Shown in pieces: positions 33,268 to 42,220 of a DNA stretch of 64,000 bases; within the stretch, counting starts at the first letter, position 1, and the number at the start of each line of letters is the position of its first letter. Source of the stretch: an uncultured Rhodopila sp. Its GTDB lineage: Bacteria > Pseudomonadota > Alphaproteobacteria > Acetobacterales > Acetobacteraceae. Under the pieces are notes generated by a model, which was not told where the DNA came from, did not search any database, and saw only the letters and a list, made by a program, of their open reading frames with translations. The DNA lies in NCBI GenBank assembly GCA_903851415.1, contig CAINOE010000105.1, positions 121,803-185,802 of the forward strand. Reading direction: 5' to 3'. The translations under genes and the position numbers were made by a program.

Positions 33268-35133
33268 ATGTCCCTACTGGTAATCTCCGGCGCCGTCATC
33301 CGCATGGGCGGCCGCACGCTGCTGAACGAGGCGGACCTGACCATCGATGCCGGACGCCGCATCGGCCTGGTCGGGCGCAACGGCGCCGGCAAGTCCACCC
33401 TGCTGCGCGCCATCGCCGGGGAACTGGCGATCGATGGCGGCGACATCCGCCTCGCCTCCCGCGCGAAACTGGCGACGGTGCGGCAGGAGGCGCCGGAAGG
33501 TCCCGAATCCCTGATCGACGTCGTGCTGCAAGGCGATCCGGAACGGCTGGCGCTGCTGGCGGAGGCGGAAACCGCGGACCCGCACCGCCTGGCGGAGCTG
33601 CATGATCGTCTTCTGGCCATCGGCGCGGACTCCGCCCCGGCCCGCGCCGCCACCATCCTGGCCGGTCTCGGCTTCGATGAGGCGGCGCAGGCGCGGCCGG
33701 TGAAGGAATTCTCCGGCGGCTGGCGGATGCGCGTGGCGCTGGCGACGGCGCTGTTCGCCAATCCCGACCTGCTGCTGCTGGACGAGCCGACGAACCACCT
33801 CGACCTGGAAGCGACGATGTGGCTGGAGGGTTGGCTCGCCCGCTTTCCGGGTGCCGCGCTGGTGGTGTCGCACGATCGCGGGCTGCTCGACCGGGCGGTG
33901 GAGGCGATCGCGCATCTGGACAAGGGGAAAATCTCGCTGACGCCCGGCGGCTTCGACGAATTCGTGCGCATCCGCACCGAGCGCGCGATGCAGCAGACAA
34001 GGGCGGCGGAACGCGTGGCGGCCGAGCGGGCGCACATCCAGTCCTTTGTCGACCGGTTCCGCTACAAGGCGTCGAAGGCGCGGCAGGCGCAGGCGCGGAT
34101 CAAGGCGCTGGAGCGCCTGCCGCAGATCGAATCGGTTATCGAGGATGCGCCGACGCGCTTTGCGTTTCCCGAGCCGGCGCGGATCGCGCCGCCGATACTG
34201 GCGCTGGAGCGGGTGGATATCGGCTATGGCACGACGACGGTGCTGCGGAATGTCTCGCTGACCGTCGATATGGATGACCGGATCGCGCTGCTCGGCGCCA
34301 ACGGCAACGGCAAGTCCACGCTGGCCAAATTGCTGGCGCACCGGCTGGCGCCGCTGGCGGGGGAGGTGCGGCGCGGGCCGAAGCTGAAAGTCGGCTATTT
34401 CGCCCAGCACCAGACCGAGGAGTTGGTGCTGGAGGAAAACCCGATCGACCATATGGCGCGGGCGCTGCCGAATGCGACGCCGCCCAAGCTGCGGGCGCAA
34501 CTGGCGCGGTTCGGGCTGGACGCGGATCGGGCGGAGACTCCCATCGGCCAGTTGTCGGGCGGGGAGAAGGCGCGGCTGCTGCTGGCCCTGGCGACGCGCG
34601 ATGCGCCGCAGTTGCTGATCCTGGACGAGCCGACGAACCACCTGGATATCGACGCGCGCGATGCGCTGGTGAAGGCGCTGGCGGATTTCCAGGGCGCCGT
34701 CCTTTTGATCACGCACGACCCCAACCTCGTGGAGCTGATAGCCGATCGGCTGTGGCTGGTGGGGGACGGGACGGTGCGGCCGTTCGATGGGGACCTGGAC
34801 GATTACCGCGCGCTGCTGGTTGAGCGCGCCCGTCCCGCCGCCAAACCCGGCGCCGTCACCCGCAAGGATGATCGGCGGGAGCGGGCGGAGGCGCGGGCCG
34901 CTCTGGCGCCGTTGCGCAGGAAGGCGCAGGCCGCGGAAAAACTGATCGGCGTGCTGGCGGCGGAACGGGCGCGGATCGAGGCGAAGCTGGCCGATCCGGC
35001 GTTGTATGCGCCGGGGAGGACGGCGGAGATCACCGCGGCGAATGCGCGCTTGGCGGCGATCGCGAAGGAGGCTCAGGCGGCGGAGGCGGAGTGGCTGATG
35101 GCGGAGGAGGAGCTGGAGCTGGCTGGTTTGTGA
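33268..35133 (+). CDS. ABC-F family ATPase (ribosome-associated type)
   Basis: 621 residues with two ABC cassettes and no membrane domain. First cassette: GLVGRNGAGKSTLL, signature KEFSGGWRMRVALA, Walker B LLLLDEPTNHLDLEA. Second: LLGANGNGKSTLA, signature GQLSGGEKARLLLA, LLILDEPTNHLDIDA. A charged linker with TRAAERVAAERAHIQSFVDRFRYKASKA joins them (about residues 240-300), and a coiled-coil tail follows (about 530-621). ABC-F proteins bind the ribosomal E site; this Uup/YheS-like form is a housekeeping type rather than a clear resistance factor. ATG 33268 starts the family match; 45 extra codons upstream include tandem repeat DNA and are rejected. Confidence 0.9.
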   Translation: MSLLVISGAVIRMGGRTLLNEADLTIDAGRRIGLVGRNGAGKSTLLRAIAGELAIDGGDIRLASRAKLATVRQEAPEGPESLIDVVLQGDPERLALLAEAETADPHRLAELHDRLLAIGADSAPARAATILAGLGFDEAAQARPVKEFSGGWRMRVALATALFANPDLLLLDEPTNHLDLEATMWLEGWLARFPGAALVVSHDRGLLDRAVEAIAHLDKGKISLTPGGFDEFVRIRTERAMQQTRAAERVAAERAHIQSFVDRFRYKASKARQAQARIKALERLPQIESVIEDAPTRFAFPEPARIAPPILALERVDIGYGTTTVLRNVSLTVDMDDRIALLGANGNGKSTLAKLLAHRLAPLAGEVRRGPKLKVGYFAQHQTEELVLEENPIDHMARALPNATPPKLRAQLARFGLDADRAETPIGQLSGGEKARLLLALATRDAPQLLILDEPTNHLDIDARDALVKALADFQGAVLLITHDPNLVELIADRLWLVGDGTVRPFDGDLDDYRALLVERARPAAKPGAVTRKDDRRERAEARAALAPLRRKAQAAEKLIGVLAAERARIEAKLADPALYAPGRTAEITAANARLAAIAKEAQAAEAEWLMAEEELELAGL

Positions 35134-35150
35134 GGGGGCTGTCGCCCCTG

Positions 35151-35314
35151 TGTCATGGCCGGATTTAGTCCGGCCATCCACGACTTGCGATGCTGAAGCC
35201 GCCAACGTCGTGGATGGCCGGGCCAGGCCCCATACCTATCAGGATAAGGCCGAGCCGGAGAAAGGTTTGGTCGAGGCGTCGCTCTCTCATCGTCATGGCC
35301 CGGCTTGTCCGGGC
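35151..35314. repeat. Composite stem-loop repeats, families A and B
   Basis: Family A stem: GGCCGGATTTAGTCCGGCC, then CATCCACGAC...GTCGTGGATGGCCGG (35158-35222). It runs directly into a partial family B unit (CCCATACCTATCAGGATAAGG at 35229, with GTTTGGTCGAGGCGTCGCTC and CATGGCCCGGCTTGTCCGGG). It starts just after the ABC-F stop and may double as a terminator for it. The same A-then-B order is seen at 63892-63990. Confidence 0.7.
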
Positions 35315-35400
35315 CACCTCTGGCGGCAGGGACGGCGGCTGGCCCGGCAGGCGCTGGCCCGGCGAAACCCTTCCTGCACGCCCCATACGATGCCGTGCCC

Positions 35401-36375
35401 CTACCCCCGCGGCGCCGCCGCGCGCTGCAGCCGATCGGCGATGGCGAGGCCGAGGCCGGTTTCGGGAACCGGCATGGCGGCGATGCGGCGCGCCCCGACC
35501 CGGGCGCCTTCCGCGTCCAACCAGCGCAGCCCGTCGAACAACCGCGATGCGGCCTCGGCCACGTTGCCCGCCGCGCTCAACTGGAACTGGCAGCGCGCGC
35601 CGGGCAGCGGCAGACCGAACGACAGCAGCGCCTCATCGTCAGCCACCGAAACCGCGTCCAAACGCACCGGCAGCGCCGGAGCATAGTGCGACGCCAGCAG
35701 CCCCGGCGATCTCACGCCCTCGCCGGGATCCCCAAGCGGCATTCCGCGCCGCACCGGGCCGATGAGCGCCTCGATATCCTCGATGGCGACGCCACCCGGG
35801 CGCAGCAGGACCGGGCGCTCCCCGGTCAGGTCCAGAACTGTCGATTCCACTCCCACGGCGCAGGGACCGCTGTCCAGCACCGCGGCGATGCGTCCCGACA
35901 AACCATCCAGCACATGCCGCGCCGTGGTCGGGCTGACCGCGCCGGAGCGATTCGCCGACGGGGCGGCTATCGGCGTGGCCGCCAGCCGGAGCAGCTCCAG
36001 CGCCACCGGATGTCCCGGCACCCGCACCGCCAGCGTGTCCAGCCCGGCGCCGGCGAGCAAAGCCACCGGGCAATCCGCCCGGCGCCGCAGCACCAAAGTC
36101 AGCGGGCCCGGCCAGAACCGCCGCGCCACCCGCACCGCCCGGTCATCCGCCTCCACATGGCGCAACGCCTCGCCCGCCGCAGGATAATGCGCGATCAGCG
36201 GATTGAACCGCGGTCGCCCCTTCGCCTGGAAGATCGCCGCGACAGCCGCCGCATTGCCGGCATCGCCCCCCAGGCCGTAGACCGTCTCGGTGCCGAACGC
36301 CACCAAGGCGCCGTCGCGCAGCAGTCGCGCCGCCCGCGCCAGGCCGTGCCCGTCAGCATTCAGGACTTCAGTCAT
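35401..36375 (-). CDS. L-threonylcarbamoyladenylate synthase (Sua5 type)
   Basis: 324 residues, the Sua5 rather than the short TsaC form. The YrdC domain has LLRDGALVAFGTETVYGLGGDA, AAIFQAKGRPRFNPLIAHYP, RFWPGPLTLVLRR and VRVPGHPVALELL with SANRSGAVSPTTARHVL. The Sua5 C-terminal domain begins after the linker GDPGEGVRSPGLLASHYAPALPV. The enzyme makes threonylcarbamoyl-AMP from Thr, bicarbonate and ATP for the t6A37 modification of ANN-reading tRNAs. It is divergent from pepA with 83 bases between the starts. Confidence 0.92.
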   Translation of the reverse strand: MTEVLNADGHGLARAARLLRDGALVAFGTETVYGLGGDAGNAAAVAAIFQAKGRPRFNPLIAHYPAAGEALRHVEADDRAVRVARRFWPGPLTLVLRRRADCPVALLAGAGLDTLAVRVPGHPVALELLRLAATPIAAPSANRSGAVSPTTARHVLDGLSGRIAAVLDSGPCAVGVESTVLDLTGERPVLLRPGGVAIEDIEALIGPVRRGMPLGDPGEGVRSPGLLASHYAPALPVRLDAVSVADDEALLSFGLPLPGARCQFQLSAAGNVAEAASRLFDGLRWLDAEGARVGARRIAAMPVPETGLGLAIADRLQRAAAPRG

Positions 36376-36458
36376 GCCAACCAGCCATTAACGATTGATC
36401 GTCTCCGTGGCAAAGTTGGATTACGCTGTCCGCAGATTCGTCCGGAGACATCACCCGC

Positions 36459-37940
36459 ATGCTCGATATCGCCTTCGCCAAGCCGGCGCTGCCAAAGTCC
36501 GGCGCGCTCGCACTCCTGGTCCATGAGGGCGAAAGACCGTCCGGACTGTGGCAACAGGCCGACGAGGCGACCGGCGGCGCGATCTCCCGCGCGTTTGAAG
36601 TCGCCGAGTTCACAGGCGGCAAGGGCAAGACCTGCGTGATCCTCGCGCCCGGTGCCAACCTGACCCGGGTTCTCGCCGTCGGCCTGGGCAAGCCCGCCGA
36701 CGTGACCGCGAAAGTATTCGAAGAAGCCGGCGGCGCCGTCGCCACCAACCTCTCGCAGGAGCCGTCGGCGGCGGTCGCCAACAGTGCGCTCGACGCCGGG
36801 CAGGCGGCGGATGTGGCGCTGGGCGCGGTGCTTCGCGCTTACCGCTTCGATCGCTACCGCACCAGGGAAAAGCCGGAGGATCTGCCGAAACTCGCGAAGC
36901 TGACGGTGCTGACGGCCGAGACCGCCAAGGCCAGGACCGCGTGGGAGCGGGCGGAGGCGGCGGCCAAGGGGGTTTTCCTGACGCGCGACCTGGTCAGCGA
37001 GCCGGCCAACGTGCTGCATCCGGCGGAGATGGCGGAACGCTGCGGCCAATTGACCGAACTCGGGGTGAAGGTGGACATCTTCGGCCTGAAAGAGCTGACG
37101 AAGCTCGGGTTCGGCGCCCTGCTCGGCGTCGCCAAAGGCAGCGCGAACGAGCCGCGCATGGTCGTCATGAGCTGGAGCGGCGCCTCCGGCAACGGGCGCA
37201 AGGCGAAGGACAAGCCGATTGTGTTCGTCGGCAAGGGCGTCACCTTCGACACCGGCGGCATCAGCATCAAGCCGGCCGCCGGCATGGAGGACATGAAGTG
37301 GGACATGGCCGGCGCCGGCACCGTCATCGGCCTGATGGCGGCGCTGGCCGGGCGCAAGGCGAAGGTGGATGCCATCGGTCTCGTCGGCCTGGTCGAGAAC
37401 ATGCCCTCCAGCACGGCGCAACGGCCGGGCGACGTGGTGACCAGCTACTCCGGCCAGACCATCGAAGTGATCAATACCGACGCCGAGGGCCGGCTGGTAC
37501 TGGCCGACGTCATCTGGTATGCGCAGCAGAAATACGACCCGAGGTTTATCATCGACCTCGCGACCTTGACCGGCGCCATCATTATCGGCCTTGGACATGA
37601 ATACGCCGGACTGTTCAGTAATGACGACGGCCTGTCGCAGCGTTTGACCGCGGCTGGACTGGCGACCGGGGAGCGCGTCTGGCGGATGCCGCTGGATGAA
37701 GCCTACGACAAGCAGATCAAGTCCGACATTGCCGACATGAAGAATGTCGGCGGCCGTCCGGGCGGCTCGATTACCGCCGCGCAGTTCATCCAGCGTTTCG
37801 TCAACGGCAAGCCCTGGGCGCATCTGGATATCGCCGGCATGGCCTGGGCCACCAAGGATTCGGCCGTCATCCCGAAAGGCGCGACGGCCTTCGGCGTGCG
37901 GCTGCTCGATCGGCTGGTCGCCGACAACTACGAATCCTGA
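36459..37940 (+). CDS. pepA: Leucyl aminopeptidase (M17)
   Basis: 493 residues. The M17 catalytic domain is intact: VGKGVTFDTGGISIKPAAGM, MKWDMAGAGTVIGLMAA, the signature NTDAEGRLVLADVIWYA with its metal ligands and Arg, and the C-terminal MKNVGGRPGGSITAAQFIQRFV. An N-terminal regulatory domain occupies about residues 1-160. The cytoplasmic hexamer removes N-terminal Leu and other residues using two zinc/manganese ions; in E. coli PepA also binds DNA in cer/Xer resolution. holC follows after three bases, a common alphaproteobacterial arrangement. Confidence 0.95.
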   Translation: MLDIAFAKPALPKSGALALLVHEGERPSGLWQQADEATGGAISRAFEVAEFTGGKGKTCVILAPGANLTRVLAVGLGKPADVTAKVFEEAGGAVATNLSQEPSAAVANSALDAGQAADVALGAVLRAYRFDRYRTREKPEDLPKLAKLTVLTAETAKARTAWERAEAAAKGVFLTRDLVSEPANVLHPAEMAERCGQLTELGVKVDIFGLKELTKLGFGALLGVAKGSANEPRMVVMSWSGASGNGRKAKDKPIVFVGKGVTFDTGGISIKPAAGMEDMKWDMAGAGTVIGLMAALAGRKAKVDAIGLVGLVENMPSSTAQRPGDVVTSYSGQTIEVINTDAEGRLVLADVIWYAQQKYDPRFIIDLATLTGAIIIGLGHEYAGLFSNDDGLSQRLTAAGLATGERVWRMPLDEAYDKQIKSDIADMKNVGGRPGGSITAAQFIQRFVNGKPWAHLDIAGMAWATKDSAVIPKGATAFGVRLLDRLVADNYES

Positions 37941-37943
37941 CGC

Positions 37944-38384
37944 ATGGCCGCCATCGGCTTCTACCACCTCAGCCGATCGGCTTTGACCAGCGCGCTGCCG
38001 CGGCTTTTGAGCCGCACGCTGGCCGCGGGACAGCGCGCCCTGGTGCTTGGCAGGACGGCGGAAGCGCTTGAAAGCCTGAGCGCGGCGCTGTGGGCGCAGC
38101 CGGAGTGGCTGCCGCACGGCTCCGCCGCCGACGGGGACCCGGACCTGCAGCCGATATGGCTGAGCCTGGAGCCGAACGCGCTGAACGGCGCCCGCTATCT
38201 GTTCCTGACGGAGGCAGCCGGGACGGCCACGCTGGATCGCTTCGATCGCGTATTCGACCTGTTCGACGGCAACAGCCCGGCGGCGGTCGCCGCGGCGCGC
38301 GAGCGCTGGCGGAGTGCGAAGAGCGCCGGACACGCGATTACGTACTGGCAGCAGACCGAAACCGGCTGGCAGTCAAAAGGCTAA
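37944..38384 (+). CDS. holC: DNA polymerase III subunit chi
   Basis: 146 residues beginning GFYHLSRSALTSALPRLLSR, with LVLGRTAEALESLSAALW, WLPHG and PIWLSLEPNALNGARYLFLT: the HolC fold (a reduced helicase-like sandwich). Chi links the clamp loader to SSB in the replisome. Starts three bases after pepA and almost certainly shares its transcript. Short and moderately diverged, as expected for chi. Confidence 0.9.
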   Translation: MAAIGFYHLSRSALTSALPRLLSRTLAAGQRALVLGRTAEALESLSAALWAQPEWLPHGSAADGDPDLQPIWLSLEPNALNGARYLFLTEAAGTATLDRFDRVFDLFDGNSPAAVAAARERWRSAKSAGHAITYWQQTETGWQSKG

Positions 38385-38453
38385 GGCGCCGCCTGCTCAC
38401 TCTGCTCCTGCCTGCGGCTCGCCGCAGGAACGACCCCGTTGCCCGGTCCGGTC

Positions 38454-39398
38454 TTAGCGGCGCTTCGGCCCCGGCTTCGTGTTCAGCCACCACTTCACCG
38501 GTTCCGGCTCCGGCTCCTCGGCCGTACGTTGGCGCCGGGCGGCGGCGGCCACTTCGGGTTCGGCGACCGGGCGGCCGCGCCGGGGCGGCTCGGCAGGCTC
38601 GGGCTCGGAGTCCAAAGGCTCCGCGAAACGCCGCGCCGCGGCACGCGACAGCTTCGGCGCGTCCTCGGACAAGGTTCGCACCAGCTGTTCGGCTTCCTCG
38701 CGCGCCGCTTCGGCGGCCCGCAGCGCTTTCTCCGCCGTTTTGCGCGCGTGACGCTCGACGACCAGCTGGTCGTGGTACTCGTTGGCGGCATCTTCCGCGG
38801 CCTGCGCCCGCTCCTCCGCCTCTTTGACACGGGCTTCCCGGTCATCGGCTTCGCCGCGCAGCGAAGCGGCCGCCTCGCGTTCCCGCCGCAGCGACTCCAC
38901 GGCTTCGTTCTTGGCGAGTTCGGCATGCCCGATCTTGGTTTGCAGATCCCTGACGACGGCGTACGCCTCGTTCAGGGCGCGTTCGGCCTTCTCCCGCGCC
39001 GCGGTTTCGACGGCCAGAGCGGCTTCGGTTCGCTGCAGGCGGCTGCTGGACGGGACGGAGACCGGAGCGGCGGCGCGGTTGGCCTGCACGTCAGGCACCG
39101 GGTCGCGGCGCACGACCGTTACTGGAATATCGCCGTCCTGGACGAAGCGGCGGCGATGCAATCCGCCGTTGAACGCGCCGCCCGAACGGCCTCCCGGCTC
39201 CGGCCGATCGGCCTCCACACGATGTCGCGAGGTTTCGCCGATCAATCCGAGCGCTCGTCGCATTTGCGACTCCGCTTCGTCATTTTGCTCTACGTCACCC
39301 GCCGCATTTTGATCGGGCGCACGGGCGAGCCGGTCTTGTTGACTTTCTCCGGCCGGGATATCGAGACGCAGCTTAACATTTTCAGACAATGCCATCAC
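38454..39398 (-). CDS. Coiled-coil hypothetical protein
   Basis: 314 residues. The N-terminal 110 residues are polar and probably disordered. A long coiled coil rich in Ala, Glu and Arg runs from about residue 120 to 250 (RTEAALAVETAAREKAERAL onwards). The C-terminal tail is Pro/Glu rich and ends EPVKWWLNTKPGPKRR, a PVKWW tail that I recall on several Acetobacteraceae proteins. No catalytic motif or membrane segment. Function unknown. It starts 355 bases before the divergent response regulator. Confidence 0.7.
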   Translation of the reverse strand: MMALSENVKLRLDIPAGESQQDRLARAPDQNAAGDVEQNDEAESQMRRALGLIGETSRHRVEADRPEPGGRSGGAFNGGLHRRRFVQDGDIPVTVVRRDPVPDVQANRAAAPVSVPSSSRLQRTEAALAVETAAREKAERALNEAYAVVRDLQTKIGHAELAKNEAVESLRREREAAASLRGEADDREARVKEAEERAQAAEDAANEYHDQLVVERHARKTAEKALRAAEAAREEAEQLVRTLSEDAPKLSRAAARRFAEPLDSEPEPAEPPRRGRPVAEPEVAAAARRQRTAEEPEPEPVKWWLNTKPGPKRR

Positions 39399-39753
39399 CT
39401 GGGATTAAGGAGCGCGCCGGCATGGCTGAAAACACTGGCAACGCATCCCGCGGGACCATTGCGTACGCATCTTCATGACAATCCGTCAGCACTCGGGCGG
39501 TTGTTCCTCGGACTACGTGATAGAGGACGATCGGTTCGAGCCGTCCGCTCTCAGCGATTGGGGTGCATATCAATCCGGCGCCAAACGCGCCGGCACATGC
39601 GATTCGCATAACCTAACGTGGGTAACATATCGGGTGTTGCAAACAATAGCAAGTGATGAACCGCAACACGCGCTGTGCGGTCGAAGCGCGACGGCTACGA
39701 TGGGGTTCGGCTCGAGGCCGGCCGGGCGGCGGTCATTTAAGGGGACTGATTTC

Positions 39754-40125
39754 ATGGACAGGGACAATACGGGGATCGTGGCGGTCATTGATGATGACAA
39801 TGATGTCGGAGATGTCCTCGGCGGTCTGCTGGAAACGATGGGCTACGCCGTCGAAACCTACCGGTCCGGCATGGATTTCCTGTCGGAAGCCCGGATGGAT
39901 CGTCTCGCCTGCCTGGTTGTCGACCAGAACATGCCGCGCATGACGGGGCTGGAGATGATCGAACGGCTGTCGGATCGGGGCGTGAATATTCCCGCGCTGC
40001 TGATCACCGGCGTGCACGATGCGGAGGTCGAGCGCAAGGCCGCCGATCTCGGCGTGATGACGGTGCTGGAAAAACCCATGTCGCATCATGAATTGCTGCG
40101 GTTCATATCGGTTACAGCAGGCTGA
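39754..40125 (+). CDS. Single-domain response regulator (CheY/FixJ-receiver type)
   Basis: 123 residues with a complete receiver domain and no output domain: VAVIDDDNDVGDVL (acidic triad), CLVVDQNMPRMTGLEMIERL (phospho-acceptor Asp near residue 58, with the MPRMTG loop), PALLITGVHDAE (Thr switch) and VLEKPMSHHEL (Lys-Pro). The FixJ-like sequence lacks the DNA-binding part, so it acts by protein-protein contact or as a phosphate sink. ATG 39754 has AGGGGA 8 bases upstream; the longer frame is not supported. No cognate kinase lies nearby. Confidence 0.85.
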   Translation: MDRDNTGIVAVIDDDNDVGDVLGGLLETMGYAVETYRSGMDFLSEARMDRLACLVVDQNMPRMTGLEMIERLSDRGVNIPALLITGVHDAEVERKAADLGVMTVLEKPMSHHELLRFISVTAG

Positions 40126-40761
40126 GGCCCGGCGCCGGTGAACGGGCTCCGCGCGATACCGGCCGGTTTCATTCGGATCGAAAACAGTTGGCGGAAAGGT
40201 TCCGAATCGGCACGGATGTCACGAGATTGACATGCGGCGGAGAATGCCGCGAGAAAGACGTGGTTAACGCGGCGATCTAATGCCGCAGGTCTAAAGTAAA
40301 AAACAGTCCGTTCGGCGTTTCCCGGCAACGGCCTGTGGAACGGCAAGCCGGGGGCGCCGCCTCGTCAGGCCGTCCATCGGGTCGGGCTCCGGTCGCCATC
40401 CGCGCCTTTGGCTTGCACGAACAACGGCGGGGACGGCGGCCTCTCGCAGGCGCCGGTTCGGGCGGAGCACCGCTCCTGCCACACCGAAAGAACGACGCTC
40501 CGGCCGAACTTTTGCCGGGCTGGTCCCGTTTCCTGATAGCCGGGCGGCCTGCGCCTGCGGCGACGACGCAGGCCAGCGTGTCTGCGGGACAAACTTCGCG
40601 GCGGTCTATATTGCCGCCGCCGCTCTCCCGCTGCTGTTGCCGTTGGCAGAAGAGCGATCAAGCCTCAATTCTTTTGGACGCAAGGACCCGATCGGTCCAA
40701 TCATAGTAACAAATTGCCGGATCGCGACGGATGCGGCGGCGCACGGTGAATCGCCGGACCG
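40126..40761. other. Intergenic region, no gene seen
   Basis: 636 bases between the response-regulator stop and the XRE gene stop. The only visible structure is TTGACA at 40227 followed by a short stem GCGGC...GCCGC (40234-40250). Open frames here have no recognisable protein character. Confidence 0.5.
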
Positions 40762-41094
40762 TCAGCGGCGCGCCAGGCGGCGGGCGGTGCGCAGCAGCAT
40801 CTGACGGTCTTCGGGGTCGCACTCCCGATACAGCCGCAGCAGCGCCATTTCGTCACCCTGCCGTGCTTCGGCCGGGGCGCGCTTGTCGTCTCCGTAGACG
40901 AGAAACTCGACGCCGACGCCCAGCGCGCCGGCGATGCGCGACAGGTTGCCGGTGACCTGGCCGGTGCGTCCGGTTTCCCACTGCGCAACGGCGCTGCGGG
41001 ATACGCCGATGGCGCGGGCGAGTTCGTCCTGCGTGATGCTTCGGTGGCGGCGTTCGGCGCGAATGCGCGCCCCGATCTGGCCTGGCGTGCTCAT
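40762..41094 (-). CDS. XRE-family (phage repressor-like) regulator
   Basis: 110 residues from ATG 41094. A full HTH_3 domain covers residues 8-62: IGARIRAERRHRSITQDELA, then RAIGVSRSAVAQWETGRTGQ and LSRIAGALGVGVEFLVYG. The tail of about 45 residues is charged (DEMALLRLYRECDPEDRQML). The start codon is directly preceded on the minus strand by GTCAGACAAACTAACGAAC, an operator-like motif with no Shine-Dalgarno, implying an almost leaderless message and autoregulation. An ATG at 41166 would add 24 unrelated residues. An identical motif apart from its three central bases lies upstream of the rightward gene at 42221. Confidence 0.85.
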   Translation of the reverse strand: MSTPGQIGARIRAERRHRSITQDELARAIGVSRSAVAQWETGRTGQVTGNLSRIAGALGVGVEFLVYGDDKRAPAEARQGDEMALLRLYRECDPEDRQMLLRTARRLARR

Positions 41095-41113
41095 GTTCGT
41101 TAGTTTGTCTGAC
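41094..41113. promoter_or_regulatory. Candidate XRE operator overlapping the repressor start
   Basis: TGTTCGTTAGTTTGTCTGAC on the plus strand: an imperfect inverted repeat, GTTAGT and TCTGAC (complement GTCAGA). It abuts the repressor ATG. It matches 42138-42157 at 17 of 20 positions, the differences being the three central bases. A TGGACA hexamer further upstream on the minus strand is a possible -35. Confidence 0.55.
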
Positions 41114-41665
41114 TTATCGGCGTTTGTCCAGGATATTTTTCCGTCAACGCCGGGCGCACCTCGCATGAACTGTCAGATCATTTTCCGCAAACACTCTGCC
41201 TGCGGGGAGCGGACCCCGTCTTTGGTAATTTTTTCCTCTCACGGAGTTATCTTGGTTAACGCCCAGCGTTTGTTTTCCTGGCTAACGGATCGGCCGCTGA
41301 ACGGTCTCCTAAGAAGGCTCCGGCAGGGTCTCGGTCTGAACAATATCCTGCGGCGCGCCTATAAAGAATCGCCCCTGCATTCTCCAACAGGTAGCCGCCG
41401 GAGCGGTGCACTGCCGCGGCTCGGTTTATGCGGAAGGCTTTGTTCGAGCGGTGCCGCGATGGTTTGGGAGAACCCGGGGACAATGTGTCGGACTTCGCAC
41501 TGGCGCTCCGGACGCGCGACACCCCTGCCACCGCGGCTGCGATATCCTTGTTCGGGTGTATCGGTCTTCGCATCAAACGCCGGGGTGCGTCCATTGCGTG
41601 TCACGCTGCCTTGCGTCGCACGAAAACTCTGAGGTCAAAGGCGGTGACGCACAACCGAAAATAAC

Positions 41666-41924
41666 GGCTCATATGGCGTTGATTGTTGGAGTTCGAGACG
41701 CAGGCGCCGGGCCTCCCGGGTTGGTGGGCACAGTGGCCGAGTTGGCTTATCCGCGTTCATCCGCGTTCATCCGCGTTTCCATTGCTTTCGGACAACGGGC
41801 GCCGTCGGCTACGGCTCAAGCAGGTTTGGAAACACAAATGAACACGGATGAAGACAGTCCAGGCACGCGGGTCTGGAGCCCCTCAGGCCAAAGTCGCCTG
41901 CCACCAGGCAACGCCATAAGAGCC
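41666..41924. mobile_element. MITE-like element, copy 3 (259 bp)
   Basis: Terminal inverted repeats GGCTCATATGGCGTTG (41666-41681) and CAACGCCATAAGAGCC (41909-41924), 15 of 16 paired. Interior as in the other copies: TTCATCCGCGTTCATCCGCG, then AGCAGGTTTGGAAACACAAA and TGAACACGGATGAAGACAGT. Flanked by AAAATAAC (41658-41665) and AAAATAAA (41925-41932), seven of eight identical. No coding capacity. Confidence 0.85.
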
Positions 41925-42116
41925 AAAATAAACCTGCAATCGTTAATCCTCGGTTAACGGCACGCTATCGCCGCCGACCTCGCATCCAACGTCCTGCATC
42001 CGGGCAAGATGGACCGGCCGTCAAGCGCCTGCCGGCGGAGACTCTATGCATGGCCGTGATATAGGTAGAAATACCCCTCGCGTCAAGCGCGAAATTCCAT
42101 CCGCCCGCACACACTT

Positions 42117-42157
42117 TTAGGTTGCAATTCCTAACACTGTTCGTTAGTAAATCTGAC
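42117..42157. promoter_or_regulatory. Operator-like region upstream of the rightward HTH-like gene
   Basis: TTAGG...CCTAA (42117-42134) is followed by TGTTCGTTAGTAAATCTGAC (42138-42157), which matches the XRE start-site motif except for the three central bases. About 63 bases separate it from the ATG at 42221. The arrangement suggests one repressor acting on both divergent promoters. Confidence 0.5.
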
Positions 42158-42220
42158 AAGGCCGCTGCTCAAGCCGCGTCCGAAGCCATATCCCACGCCG
42201 ATTTCTAACGGATAGGATTT

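Larger units (their letters stand above)
41095..42220. other. Intergenic region with MITE copy 3, no gene seen
   Basis: 1126 bases between the divergent XRE and HTH-like genes. It contains two operator-like sites, one near each gene, and the third MITE copy (41666-41924) between them. The open frames do not resemble proteins. Since the two promoters face away from each other, this is the control region of a small phage-like block. Confidence 0.55.
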
